Part shown: positions 37,989 through 46,718 of the stretch, in pieces
Layout: the number at the start of each line of letters is the position of its first letter
How positions within the stretch are numbered: the stretch's first letter is position 1
NCBI RefSeq assembly: GCF_038235435.1
Contig: NZ_CP151275.1
Coordinates: 682,001-746,000, forward strand
Direction of reading: 5' to 3'
Origin: Niveibacterium sp. SC-1
GTDB lineage: Bacteria; Pseudomonadota; Gammaproteobacteria; Burkholderiales; Rhodocyclaceae
DNA length: 64,000 nucleotides
Notes under the pieces: generated by a model
Databases searched by the model: none
What the model saw: only the letters and a program-made list of their open reading frames with translations
What the model was told of the DNA's origin: nothing
Program-made: the position numbers and the translations under genes

Positions 37989-38614
37989 GCGCGCAACTCA
38001 CCGCGCTGCAGGAAGACGCGCTCACCGAGTTCTTCAACATCGCCATCGGCCGTGCTGCGGCGATGCTCAGCCAGATGATTGGCGAGGGCATCGCGCTGTC
38101 GGTGCCGGTGATCCAGCTGGTGGGCGTCAGGGAGGCGGCCGAGGTGCTGGGCGGGCCCGATCGCCGTCTGTGCAGCGTGATGCAGACCCTGCGCGGCGAC
38201 TTCTCCGCCGAGGCGATGCTGGTCTTCCCGGAGAACCAGAGCCTGGAGATCGTGCGCCTTCTGTTACGTGACTCGGTGCCGTTGCAGGACATCACGGAGA
38301 TGGAACAGGATGCGCTGACCGAGGTCGGCAACATCATCCTCAATGCCTGCATAGGCACGCTGACCAATCTGCTCTCCGGCGACTTCGCCATCGGCCTGCC
38401 GCAGTTTCGTCTGGGCGCCTGCAGCGAGATCCTCGCTGCCGGGCGACGCGCCGACGAAGACTGCATGCTCATGCTGCATATCGACTTTCGCGTCGAGCGC
38501 CATTCCATCACCGGCTACGTGATCTTCATGCAAGACCTGCCGTCTCTCCAGGCGCTGGTCCAGAGTGTTGACCGGTACATCGCGCGCCATGTTTCCGATG
38601 CCGCTCGCCCCTGA
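37985..38614 (+). CDS. CheC-type CheY-P phosphatase
   Basis: A 209-residue CheC/CheX/FliY-family protein. It has two copies of the phosphatase helix: DALTEFFNIA with Glu15 and Asn18, and DALTEVGNII with Glu113 and Asn116, the E-x2-N pair that attacks CheY-P. CheC normally also binds CheD, but no cheD is in this operon. The GTG at 37985 overlaps the preceding CheY stop (GTGA). It should return a CheY to its unphosphorylated form. Confidence 0.88.
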   Translation: MSAQLTALQEDALTEFFNIAIGRAAAMLSQMIGEGIALSVPVIQLVGVREAAEVLGGPDRRLCSVMQTLRGDFSAEAMLVFPENQSLEIVRLLLRDSVPLQDITEMEQDALTEVGNIILNACIGTLTNLLSGDFAIGLPQFRLGACSEILAAGRRADEDCMLMLHIDFRVERHSITGYVIFMQDLPSLQALVQSVDRYIARHVSDAARP

Positions 38615-39758
38615 TACCGCGCTCGCTGTCGCGCCCGACGTGCTCGGGTCGCTCGCCGCAATGAGTGTCGGCGTGATCGTGCTCGGGCACGACCTGCGGG
38701 TCAGCGTGTGGAACCGCTGGGTGGAGTCGCATTCGGGCATCGCCGAGTCCGAGGCACTGGGGCGCAGCCTGGAGACGCTCTTTCCCGAGGTCAGGGATTC
38801 CTATTTCCTGGGCGCGGTGCATGGCGCGGTCAACGGTGGTTATCCGTCCGTGCTCGCGCCTTCGCTGCATGCGCCGGTGTTCCCCTTTTTCGTCGCGCCC
38901 GGTGTGGACACCGAACGCATGCGCCAGCAGATCCACGTGATACCGCTCGCCGGCGGCAGCGGTTGCCTGGTGCAGATCATCGACGCCAATGCGGCCTGGC
39001 ACCGCGAATCCACGCTCAAGCGCAAGCACGTGTTGCTGGAGGAAAGCCTTGAGCTGCAGGAGCGCCTGTTGCAACAGCTCGAAGGCAACAAGACCGAGTT
39101 GCAACAGCAGGTACGCGAACGTACCGCGCAGCTCGAGGAACTGGCCGGCCAGGTGCAGGACCTGAGCGAACACGAGCGGGCGCAACTCGCGCGTGAGCTG
39201 CACGACGAGCTCGGCGCACTCATGACTGCCATCCGCATCGACGTGACGCGGCTCACCTCGCAGAGCGAGGCGAGCATCGAACGGCGCGAGCGCGCACTGA
39301 AGAACATCGATCAGGCGATCCAGATCAAGCGCCGCATCATGGAAGGCATGCGACCGACCCTGCTGGACAATTTCGGGGTCGTGGTGGCGATCCGTGAACT
39401 GGCGCGCGAGAAGGCGGCGGTCAACAGCTGGCGTTTCCACATCGATCTGCCCGACGAGGAAATGCCGATCCCCGAGCAACTCTCGATCACGCTCTATCGC
39501 GTCTGCCAGGAAGCGCTCACCAATGCCGCCAAGTATGCCGAGGCCACCGAGTTGCGCCTCTCGCTACGCGCGGGCAAGGGTGTCCTGGTGCTGGAGATCA
39601 TCGACAACGGCGTAGGCATGCCTGCGGCCCGCGACGCCCGCCAGGGCGGTCACGGTATCAGCGGCATGCAGCATCGCGTGCTCGCCCGCGGAGGCACTCT
39701 GGAGATTGGCAGCGCCGAGCCGCACGGCACCCGCGTGCTGGCGCGCATCCCTTTCTAG
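38589..39758 (+). CDS. Cytosolic NarL-type (HisKA_3) histidine kinase with PAS domain
   Basis: A 389-residue kinase without membrane spans. A PAS-like domain (~15-135) is followed by a coiled coil (~140-195), the HisKA_3 motif 'RAQLARELHDELGALMTAIR' with His205, and a HATPase_c domain (N box YRVCQEALTNAAKY, G1 DNGVGM, G2 GGHGISGM). The normal partner would be a NarL/LuxR-type regulator, but none is in the window. The start at 38589 overlaps the CheC-type gene by 26 bases, so it is part of the same operon. Last gene of the unit. Confidence 0.88.
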   Translation: MFPMPLAPDTALAVAPDVLGSLAAMSVGVIVLGHDLRVSVWNRWVESHSGIAESEALGRSLETLFPEVRDSYFLGAVHGAVNGGYPSVLAPSLHAPVFPFFVAPGVDTERMRQQIHVIPLAGGSGCLVQIIDANAAWHRESTLKRKHVLLEESLELQERLLQQLEGNKTELQQQVRERTAQLEELAGQVQDLSEHERAQLARELHDELGALMTAIRIDVTRLTSQSEASIERRERALKNIDQAIQIKRRIMEGMRPTLLDNFGVVVAIRELAREKAAVNSWRFHIDLPDEEMPIPEQLSITLYRVCQEALTNAAKYAEATELRLSLRAGKGVLVLEIIDNGVGMPAARDARQGGHGISGMQHRVLARGGTLEIGSAEPHGTRVLARIPF

Positions 39759-39837
39759 GTGGCTGTGCCCGCGCATCGGCCAGCCTGCCGCAGCGCTTCG
39801 GTTTCCTGGTGGACTGAATACGCCGGCGCGCCAGGCG

Positions 39838-41787
39838 TCAGTCGAAGCTTGGCTCGTCGGGGCCGCTGCCCACTGCGTACTGATCGGCCGGGCCCATGAC
39901 GCGCAGCGCGTTGTCTTCGGCGAAGCGGGCATGGCGCCCGCCCGACTGCTTGGCAAGGTACATGGTGGAGTCGGCGCGCTGCAGCAGGCGGTCGCCCGAG
40001 TCGCCGTCCTTGGGGAAGAGCGCGATGCCCACCGACACGCCGAGCACGTACTCATGCTCCTGGGTATGCACCGGCTCGCGCACCGCGTCGACGATCTTGG
40101 CGGCGATGCCGGCGGCGGCCTCGCGCGAATCCACTTCCGGCAGCAGGACCACGAATTCGTCACCGCCTACGCGCGCGACCGTGTCGCTCTCGCGTACCGC
40201 CATGCGCAGGCGATGCGCGATGCTCGCCAGCACTGCGTCGCCCACCGCATGCCCGGCGCTGTCGTTGATGATCTTGAAGTCATCGAGGTCGAGCAGCATC
40301 ACCGCAACCAGGGTGTCGCGCCGGCGCGCCTGCACGATCGCCTGTTCCAGCCGGTCGGCAAGCAGGCGGCGGTTGGGCAGGCCGGTGAGCGGATCGTGGT
40401 AGGCGAGGTGGCGGTAGCGTTCGGCGCTGCGGATGCGGTCGGTGATGTCGGTGGCGACGCCGTGGTAGCCGAGGAAGTGGTCCTCGTCATCGAAGATCGG
40501 ATTCCCGCTCATCGCGAACCAGCGCTTGCCCGAGACCGCGTCGGCCAGCTGGAAGACGAGATCACGGAAGGGTTCGCAGGCGTCGACCAGGGCGCGGTGA
40601 CGGGTCCAGGTTTCGGGCGCCACGCCTTCAATATGGGGCAGCTCCCACAGGCGCTTGCCACTCGCTGCTTCGAGCGCATGGCCGAGCTCGCCCAGGCTCG
40701 CGCCGGAGAAGCGGGTGAAGCGCAGTTGCGCGTCCTGTTCCCAGTAGAGATCGGAAGACATCGAGACGAGGCGGCGGAAGCGCTCTTCGCTGTTGCGCAG
40801 GGCGGCCTCGGTGGCGAGCCGCTCACTGATGTCCGAGCCCATCCACACCATCCCGGCCTGCGGATCGAGCGGGTCGACCGGCACGCCGGTCAGGGCCGCG
40901 CTGAAGAGCTGGCCGTCGCGGCGCCGCATGGGCGCGACGTAGGAATAGGGAAGGGGGCCGTCATGCTTCTGGGCGGCTTCTTCATGCCGCGCCCAGTCCC
41001 CTGCGTCCGCATGCCAGACCCACATCGGGCTGCCCAGCACTTCCTCCACCGGCGTGCCCATCAGCTCGGCGAAACGCAGATTGCATTTGACGATGTGGGT
41101 GCCGCGCACGAACACGATGGCTTCGGCCGCGGCGTCGAAGATCACCTGCTGTTCTTGCGCCAGGGCTTCGCTGGACAGACGCTTGAGCAGGGTCGTGTAG
41201 AGCGTGCGATGCAGCGTGCGATGCAGGAAGAGGACGAAGAGGAGAAAGGTCAGCGTGCCCCAGCCGGCGAGCTGCAAGGTATCCGGTGGGCGCAGCAGCA
41301 TGGTGACGGTGAGCGGCGCCAGCGCGGGTAGCACGAAGCTGTGGAAGACCGGCCGCGACAGCGCCATCGGCCCCACGTTGGCCATGGCCACGCTCATGAT
41401 CAGCACCGCGGTGAGCGCGATCTGGTTGACCTCTTCGTGCTCGGGCAGGACCAGGATCAGGGCGCCCCAGCCCAGGCCGGTGAGGCCGGAGCGCAGGGCA
41501 TGCAGCTTCTCCAGCCAGGCGGCGCGCTCTGGTGTCAGCGCCGGGGCCAGCATCTGGCGGTGGAACCAGAGGTTGGCGAGGATCAGCGGCACCATCCAGG
41601 CCACCCAGGCCGCGGTGCGCCAGAAACCGGCGACGAGATAGGCGCTGGTCGCACAGACCAGAACGCCGACGAGGCCGCCGATGGCCGAGACGCGTGCGCC
41701 TTCGCCGAGCATCGCAACCCGCTCGACCAGGATGCGGCGCTGCAGGGCGCTGTCGATGACGGGCGGTGTGGCGGAGGCGGACGGCAA
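39838..41787 (-). CDS. Membrane-bound PAS/GGDEF diguanylate cyclase
   Basis: A protein of about 650 residues. Several N-terminal membrane helices (first ~190 residues) precede two PAS domains and a C-terminal GGDEF domain with an intact active site (VARVGGDEFVVLL), so c-di-GMP synthesis is expected. No EAL domain follows. The start is uncertain: the frame opens at a GTG at 41850, which would overlap the divergent gluQRS gene; a TTG at 41787 or an ATG at 41709 avoid this. No good ribosome site supports any of them. It is convergent with the chemosensory operon, ending 79 bases from it. Confidence 0.85.
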   Translation of the reverse strand: MPSASATPPVIDSALQRRILVERVAMLGEGARVSAIGGLVGVLVCATSAYLVAGFWRTAAWVAWMVPLILANLWFHRQMLAPALTPERAAWLEKLHALRSGLTGLGWGALILVLPEHEEVNQIALTAVLIMSVAMANVGPMALSRPVFHSFVLPALAPLTVTMLLRPPDTLQLAGWGTLTFLLFVLFLHRTLHRTLYTTLLKRLSSEALAQEQQVIFDAAAEAIVFVRGTHIVKCNLRFAELMGTPVEEVLGSPMWVWHADAGDWARHEEAAQKHDGPLPYSYVAPMRRRDGQLFSAALTGVPVDPLDPQAGMVWMGSDISERLATEAALRNSEERFRRLVSMSSDLYWEQDAQLRFTRFSGASLGELGHALEAASGKRLWELPHIEGVAPETWTRHRALVDACEPFRDLVFQLADAVSGKRWFAMSGNPIFDDEDHFLGYHGVATDITDRIRSAERYRHLAYHDPLTGLPNRRLLADRLEQAIVQARRRDTLVAVMLLDLDDFKIINDSAGHAVGDAVLASIAHRLRMAVRESDTVARVGGDEFVVLLPEVDSREAAAGIAAKIVDAVREPVHTQEHEYVLGVSVGIALFPKDGDSGDRLLQRADSTMYLAKQSGGRHARFAEDNALRVMGPADQYAVGSGPDEPSFD

Positions 41788-41807
41788 GGCTGCTTTAGAC
41801 TGCGTGG

Positions 41808-42809
41808 ATGACGAGGATCCCGAGTATGAGGCCGCCTGATACCGCGCCACAATCCGGGCCCGGCGCCCGGTGTGACGCCGGTCCGCTCGCCGCCCATGCG
41901 GCCGCCCGCCCCGGCCCCTATGTGGGTCGTTTCGCGCCCTCGCCGACCGGGCCGCTGCACTTCGGCTCGCTGGTGGCGGCCCTGGGCAGCTGGCTGGATG
42001 CTCGCGCGGCGGGCGGGCGCTGGCTTCTGCGCATGGAGGACGTGGATCGCAGCCGTGAGCGACCCGGCGCCGCCGCGTCCATCTTCGACACCCTGGACAA
42101 GCTGGGCCTCGCGTGGGATGGCGAGGTGATGGTGCAAAGCCGGCGCGAAGCCGCCTACGAAGCCGCGCTGGAGCGCCTGCGTGGCACCGGCCGGGTCTTC
42201 GCCTGCGCCTGCACCCGTCGCGAGGTGGCCGACTCGGGCCTCGCCCGTGATGGCTCGCCGCGCTACCCCGGCACCTGTCGCGAGGGCCTGCCGCCAGGGC
42301 GCGAGGCGCGCGCCTGGCGGCTGCGCACCCAGCCGGGCGAATGCTGCTTCGTGGACGCCCTGCAGGGGCGCATCTGCGAAGACCTTGAACGCGATGTCGG
42401 CGACTTCGTCCTGCGTCGTGCCGACGGGCTCTTCGCCTACCAGCTCGCCGTGGTGGTGGATGACGCGGAGCAGGGCGTCACCCACATCGTGCGCGGCGCC
42501 GACCTGCTGGATTCGACCCTGCGCCAGATCTACCTGCAGGCGCTGCTCGGCTATCCGCGACCCGACTACCTGCATCTGCCGGTGGCCACGAACACGGCCG
42601 GCGAGAAGCTCTCCAAGCAGACGCTGGCCACCGCCATCGACCTGGCCAAGCCCTCGTTGGCGCTGGCGCAGGCCCTGGGCTTTCTTGGCCAGGAAGTGCC
42701 CGCCGATGCGGCCCGTCTTGCCCCGCAAACCTTGCTCGCCGCAGCCGTGGACGTGTGGGACAGGGCCCGCCTGCCGCGTGCGCGCAGCCTGCCGATGCCA
42801 TCGCGTTGA
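41808..42809 (+). CDS. gluQ: Glutamyl-Q tRNA(Asp) synthetase
   Basis: A ~333-residue paralogue of the catalytic half of glutamyl-tRNA synthetase that attaches Glu to queuosine at position 34 of tRNA-Asp. The motif '[20 protein letters not shown]' gives the HIGH-like signature (LHFG), 'LSKQT' the KMSKS-like one, and 'CACTRREV' with a later Tyr and Cys the zinc site. No anticodon-binding domain is present, as usual. ATGs at 41808 and 41826 are both possible. It complements queF, at 51519, in the queuosine pathway. Confidence 0.93.
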   Translation: MTRIPSMRPPDTAPQSGPGARCDAGPLAAHAAARPGPYVGRFAPSPTGPLHFGSLVAALGSWLDARAAGGRWLLRMEDVDRSRERPGAAASIFDTLDKLGLAWDGEVMVQSRREAAYEAALERLRGTGRVFACACTRREVADSGLARDGSPRYPGTCREGLPPGREARAWRLRTQPGECCFVDALQGRICEDLERDVGDFVLRRADGLFAYQLAVVVDDAEQGVTHIVRGADLLDSTLRQIYLQALLGYPRPDYLHLPVATNTAGEKLSKQTLATAIDLAKPSLALAQALGFLGQEVPADAARLAPQTLLAAAVDVWDRARLPRARSLPMPSR

Positions 42810-42888
42810 ATGCCGCAAGCACGATCAGGGGAACGCGTTGCGGCGGGCGCAGGATGCGCTCACCCCGAACCCCCTGAAGGAGATGAAC

Positions 42889-43392
42889 ATGGAAACGCGT
42901 ATCGAGCAGCTGCCTGCCTTCGATGTCGTCGGCTACGGTGTCGATTCCCGCATGGACGAGGCGAGCCGCGACATCATTCCGCAGTTCTGGCAGAAATACC
43001 TGGGCGGCGCGCAGCGGCCCGCCCTCAACGCTCTGGCCGAAGGCGGCTTCCCTGCCGTCGAGTACGGTGTCTGCTGCTGCTTCCAGCCTGGTAGCGACGC
43101 CTTCCGTTACGTGATCGGCATCCGCCTGCCGGCAGGTATAAAGCCGCCCGCTGGGGCCGAGACGGTACAGATTCCTGCGGGCGAGTACGTGGTCGGTCTC
43201 ACCGACCCGGCCTCACCGGACAACTTCCCCATGTCCATCGGCCAGGGCTGGGGCGAGTTGATGGGCAACTGGCTGCCGAAGTCCGGCTATGTCACCACCG
43301 GCGGGCCGCAGTTCGAGCTCTATGACGAGCGCAGCGATCCGGACCGTGCCAAGTTGCAGATCGAGATCTGGATCCCGATCCGCAAGGCCTGA
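42889..43392 (+). CDS. GyrI-like (AraC effector-binding) domain protein
   Basis: A 167-residue single-domain protein beginning METRIEQLPAFDVVGYGV, with 'FPAVEYGVCCCFQPGSDAFRYVIGI' and 'IPAGEYVVGLTD' blocks of the GyrI/SOUL-like effector-binding fold. AAGGAG at 42877-42882 is six bases before the ATG at 42889 and directly touches an earlier ATG at 42883, so 42889 is preferred. No DNA-binding domain. Members bind small molecules or gyrase; the role here is unknown. Confidence 0.8.
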   Translation: METRIEQLPAFDVVGYGVDSRMDEASRDIIPQFWQKYLGGAQRPALNALAEGGFPAVEYGVCCCFQPGSDAFRYVIGIRLPAGIKPPAGAETVQIPAGEYVVGLTDPASPDNFPMSIGQGWGELMGNWLPKSGYVTTGGPQFELYDERSDPDRAKLQIEIWIPIRKA

Positions 43393-43426
43393 GCACGCGC
43401 GCCGCGCCCAATGCTCTAATGGGCGG

Positions 43427-44050
43427 ATGGCCGAGCGCCCCGCCCACTTTCTTCTAGCCTACCTTCTTCGAGCCCGCCCTCTTCGAGCCCACCTTCTGCG
43501 GATCGCCTGTGCCTGCCTCTCGAGCAGTCTGGCGCAGGCCGTCACGGCGCAAAGCAGCACCGAATTGCGCTACTACGAGGTGCGGCCCGTCGACGGCGAC
43601 GAGCTTCGCGTTGCGCTCAACCGGGCATCCCCGGTGCGCGAAGGCGGACAGATCTTCCACGGCCGCACCGACTGGTCGGCGCAATCCGACTATCGCTGGT
43701 GGCAGGAGGCCGACGGTCGCTGCCGCGTGACCGAATCGCGGGTGAATCTCTCCATCGTGATGACGCTGCCGCGGCTCGCCGCCGACGCCCCCGATGCGAT
43801 GCGCGCGCGTTTCGACAGCTACCTCGCGCGGCTGCGCGAGCATGAGGAGGGGCACGTCCGTATCGCCCGCGAGACGGCCTTCGCGATCGCAAGCCGCATC
43901 CGTTCCCTGCCCGAGGCGAAAAGCTGCGAGGCGCTGGAGGCGGCAGCAGAGAATGCCCGCGCGGCGCTCATGGACGAGGCGCGGCAACGCGAGCGCCGCT
44001 ACGACCGCGACACCGGATACGGCGCCAGCCAGGGCGCGCGCCTGGACTGA
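43427..44050 (+). CDS. DUF922-like exported protein with HExxH motif
   Basis: A ~207-residue protein with an N-terminal basic-hydrophobic segment (MAERPAHFLLAYLLRARP..., weak export signal before AQSST). The core 'LRYYEVRPVDGDELR', 'TDWSAQSDYRW' and 'EHEEGHVRIARE' follow the DUF922 pattern; HEEGH is an HExxH zinc-peptidase-type site. Metalloprotease activity is plausible but not established for the family. The start is uncertain; the lead contains tandem TTCTTCGAGCC-like repeats. It ends close to a hairpin shared with the convergent hupE. Confidence 0.7.
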   Translation: MAERPAHFLLAYLLRARPLRAHLLRIACACLSSSLAQAVTAQSSTELRYYEVRPVDGDELRVALNRASPVREGGQIFHGRTDWSAQSDYRWWQEADGRCRVTESRVNLSIVMTLPRLAADAPDAMRARFDSYLARLREHEEGHVRIARETAFAIASRIRSLPEAKSCEALEAAAENARAALMDEARQRERRYDRDTGYGASQGARLD

Positions 44051-44088
44051 AAAAGAAAACGGCTGCGAGGCCCGAGGCCGCGCAGCCG
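44049..44088 (-). terminator. Terminator of the urease operon
   Basis: Stem CGGCTGCG/CGCAGCCG with a rather long loop, followed on the minus strand by TTTTCTTTTT. It lies 21 bases after the hupE stop and just after the convergent DUF922 gene. Confidence 0.75.
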
Positions 44089-44108
44089 TCAGGCGTTGCC
44101 GGCGCGGA

Positions 44109-44684
44109 TCAGCTGCCCAGCATCACCAGGCCGGTACCCGCGATGAGCCCACCCAGCACGCGCTGCAGCGTGCGTGCGAGCCCGGTCTGCGGCGTCCAGC
44201 GGGCGAGCAGGTAGCCCGCGCCATGCAGCAGGGCGGTGGCGAGCACGAAGCCGGCGGCAAAGGTGGCGAGACCCGCGCCCCCCTTTTCGGCGTAGTGGGC
44301 CGCGCCGTGGCAGAGCGCTAAGAGACCGATCACCGGTGCGGTCAGGGCAAGCGGCAGACGCGCGGCGAAGGCGATCAACAGACCCAGCACCAGCACCGAG
44401 GCGGCGATGCCGGCCTCCACCGCCGGGAAGACCACGCCCGTCTGCGCGAGCAGCGCACCCAGAATCATGCTGGCGACAAACGCGCAGGGCAGCGCCCAGC
44501 GGGCCGCGCCCTTCTGCGTGCCGGCGTAGAGGCCGACGGCCAGCATGGCGAGCAGGTGGTCGGCACCGGAGAGCGGGTGCGAGAAGCCGGCGAAGAAGCT
44601 GCCGGTGTCGTGACCCGGATGGGCCAAGGCACTGCCGGCGGACACGAGCAGCACGGCAGCGATCAGGGGACGGGCAATTTTCAT
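44109..44684 (-). CDS. ureJ: HupE/UreJ-type nickel permease or accessory membrane protein
   Basis: A 191-residue membrane protein. A signal-like first segment is followed by 'HPGHDTGSFFAGFSHPLSG' with His residues suited to metal binding, and then six hydrophobic spans with the family motif 'GADHLLAMLAVG' and 'LCHGAAHYAE'. HupE/UreJ proteins supply nickel for hydrogenase or urease. Last gene of the urease operon, so nickel supply to UreG/UreE is inferred. Confidence 0.88.
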   Translation of the reverse strand: MKIARPLIAAVLLVSAGSALAHPGHDTGSFFAGFSHPLSGADHLLAMLAVGLYAGTQKGAARWALPCAFVASMILGALLAQTGVVFPAVEAGIAASVLVLGLLIAFAARLPLALTAPVIGLLALCHGAAHYAEKGGAGLATFAAGFVLATALLHGAGYLLARWTPQTGLARTLQRVLGGLIAGTGLVMLGS

Positions 44685-44765
44685 GAGGCGCTCCTTGGGT
44701 CTTCGTGTGTTGCGCGAAAGGGAATGGATGGTCAGGCGGATACTCGGACGGGATCTGGTCGTGAT

Positions 44766-45383
44766 TCAGGCAGTGACCAGCATGCCCTGACGTTCGATGA
44801 AGTCGATGATCTCCGTCAGACCCTGGCTGGTTTTCAGGTTGCTGAAGACGAAGGGCCGTTCGCCGCGCATCTTTTTCGCGTCGCGGTCCATCACTTCCAG
44901 CGAGGCGCCCACCAGGGGCGCGAGGTCGATCTTGTTGATCACCAGGAGATCGCTCTTGGTGATGCCGGGGCCGCCCTTGCGCGGGATCTTGTCGCCGGCG
45001 GAGACGTCGATCACGTAGAGCGTGAGGTCCGAGAGTTCGGGCGAGAAGGTCGCCGCCAGGTTGTCGCCACCGCTCTCGACGAAGATGATCTCCAGGCCGG
45101 GAAACTGGCGGTTGAGCCGGTCGATGGCCTCGAGGTTGATCGAGGCGTCTTCGCGGATCGCGGTGTGCGGGCAGCCGCCCGTCTCCACGCCGATGATGCG
45201 TTCGGGCGCGAGCGCCTCGTTGCGCACCAGGAACTGTGCGTCCTCGGCGGTGTAGATGTCGTTGGTGACGACCGCGATGTTGTACTTGTCGCGCAGGGCG
45301 CAGCAGAGCGCCAGGGTGAGCGCGGTCTTGCCGGAGCCGACCGGGCCGCCGATGCCGACGCGCAGGGCTTGAGAGGTGCTCAT
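44766..45383 (-). CDS. ureG: Urease accessory GTPase UreG
   Basis: A 205-residue SIMIBI GTPase that powers nickel delivery to apo-urease. The P-loop is GPVGSGKT at residues 12-19, and '[19 protein letters not shown]' and 'NKIDLA' are conserved. CPH is the nickel-binding motif at the dimer interface. It follows ureF by 28 bases. Confidence 0.97.
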   Translation of the reverse strand: MSTSQALRVGIGGPVGSGKTALTLALCCALRDKYNIAVVTNDIYTAEDAQFLVRNEALAPERIIGVETGGCPHTAIREDASINLEAIDRLNRQFPGLEIIFVESGGDNLAATFSPELSDLTLYVIDVSAGDKIPRKGGPGITKSDLLVINKIDLAPLVGASLEVMDRDAKKMRGERPFVFSNLKTSQGLTEIIDFIERQGMLVTA

Positions 45384-45411
45384 GGATGTTCCTGTGCAGA
45401 TGAGTGCGCGC

Positions 45412-46095
45412 TCATGAACGGAAGAGCCGCGTGTATTGGGTCTCGTGGGCCGCGCTGGCCCAGGCGAGGCCCGGGTTGAAGTTGTGCCACTGGTCTTCGG
45501 GAATCGCCAGGGCCGCTTCGGCGATCGCCGGGATGCGACCCGAGAGCGCGCAGAGCAGGCGCTGGCCAGCGCTCTGGCCTAGCGGCACGAGCTTGACCGC
45601 GGCCATCACCTGGTTCTCCAGCCAGGCCCACAGATAGGCGGTCGCGGCGTCCGCCGGTGGGAGTGCCCAAGCCGATGCGGCGGCCGACCAGGCGGCGGGG
45701 AAGGAAAGCTCCTCGAAGCCCGCAAGCGCCTGTCGGGTGAAGGCGGGGATCTCCTGCAGCTCGCGCAGCAGGCGGGCGCAGGAGTAACCCATCTGCGCCG
45801 TTTCGGCCCGCAGCTCCATGCTCTCGCGGGTAGCGAAGAACTCCGCATCGAGGCGGGCGACCTCGCCGACCTCGCCCGCCCGCCAGGCCCGCATCATCGC
45901 CACCAGTGCGGGCAGCTCGCAGTGCGCGAGGCTGCTCGTCATGAGGGCGGCAATCCATTCCCCCGCCTCGGCCTCGTTCTTCACCCGGCCGCACTCCACT
46001 GCCCATTCCAGGCCTTGCGAATAGGAGAAGGCGCCGACCGGGAGGGCCGGACTGGCGAGATGAAGCAGGCGGGTGAGGGCGGTGAGGGTGCTCAT
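45412..46095 (-). CDS. ureF: Urease accessory protein UreF
   Basis: A 227-residue all-helical protein that acts with UreD/H and UreG to load nickel. '[20 protein letters not shown]' near the N terminus is the UreF signature. The ATG at 46095 is chosen from a longer open frame; the downstream sequence [16 protein letters not shown] is a normal start. It is seven bases after the OsmC gene. Confidence 0.95.
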   Translation of the reverse strand: MSTLTALTRLLHLASPALPVGAFSYSQGLEWAVECGRVKNEAEAGEWIAALMTSSLAHCELPALVAMMRAWRAGEVGEVARLDAEFFATRESMELRAETAQMGYSCARLLRELQEIPAFTRQALAGFEELSFPAAWSAAASAWALPPADAATAYLWAWLENQVMAAVKLVPLGQSAGQRLLCALSGRIPAIAEAALAIPEDQWHNFNPGLAWASAAHETQYTRLFRS

Positions 46096-46102
46096 GCGGT
46101 AC

Positions 46103-46573
46103 TCAGGCGATCGTGGCGTCGCAATGGATTGTCGTGAGCACCGAGTTGGCGATGAAGCAGGCCTCGTGCGCTGCGTGATGCAGGGTCGCGTGCTGGTCCG
46201 GTGTGGGCGGCGTGCCGGAAAAGCGGACCTGCGGCCGCAGGAAGACTTCGCTGATGACGAGCTTGCCGGCGGCATTCTTCGCCATCACGCCTTCGGCCGC
46301 GTCGTCGTAGGCATCCACGGTGAAGCCCTGATCCGCCGCCAGCGACAGGAACCACAGCATGTGGCAGCTGGACAGAGAGGCGACGAACGCTTCTTCCGGA
46401 TCGACTGCGCGCTCGTCCGACCAGGGCAGGGGCACCACGCCGGGCGAGGACGAAGCCGGCACGCTCACCCCGCCATCGAACTGCCAGGTGTGCGCGCGGC
46501 TGTACTGGCCGCGGGTGAAGCTGCCTGTAGCAGGGTCGCGATGCCAAGTGATGCGTGCGGAGTGATGTGCCAT
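46103..46573 (-). CDS. OsmC/Ohr-family peroxiredoxin-like protein
   Basis: A 156-residue protein with the two family cysteines in 'SSCHMLWFL' and 'HEACFIAN', which reduce organic hydroperoxides in characterised OsmC/Ohr proteins. 'GVVPLPWSDERAVDPEEAFVA' identifies the OsmC subgroup. The ATG at 46573 follows AGGACGTAAGCAG. It lies inside the urease operon between ureE and ureF, separated from ureE by a long palindrome; a link between urease and peroxide stress is not established. Confidence 0.9.
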   Translation of the reverse strand: MAHHSARITWHRDPATGSFTRGQYSRAHTWQFDGGVSVPASSSPGVVPLPWSDERAVDPEEAFVASLSSCHMLWFLSLAADQGFTVDAYDDAAEGVMAKNAAGKLVISEVFLRPQVRFSGTPPTPDQHATLHHAAHEACFIANSVLTTIHCDATIA

Positions 46574-46597
46574 CTGCTTACGTCCTATCGATAGCGC

Positions 46598-46718
46598 GAA
46601 GGCGTGCGTGAATCGTCGCGAGCGGACCGAGGTCGCGCCGAGAAGCACAGCCGTACTGCAGTACGGCGAGCATCACAGGTGCGAGATCGGTCCGCGCAGC
46701 AGATTCACGCATGCCTTC
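46598..46718. repeat. 121-bp imperfect palindrome (long inverted repeat)
   Basis: The two halves are near-copies in inverted orientation. The outer arms read GAAGGCGTGCGTGAATC and GATTCACGCATGCCTTC; inner blocks GCGGACCGAG and GATCGGTCCGC match; the centre GCCGTACTGCAGTACGGC (46650-46667) is an 18-bp perfect palindrome. It lies between ureE (overlapping its stop by two bases) and the OsmC gene. As RNA it would form a long hairpin. It could be a REP/MITE-type repeat or an operon-internal attenuator. Confidence 0.85.

Noticed and set aside
41808..41850. Divergent overlap of the gluQ and GGDEF gene starts
   Set aside because: As a real overlap it would be unusual, but the GGDEF frame start is a GTG without a ribosome site, and internal starts remove the overlap.
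43440..43500. Tandem TTCTTCGAGCC-like repeats as a CRISPR or regulatory array
   Set aside because: Only two to three short imperfect units inside the leader of the DUF922 gene; no spacers, no cas genes.
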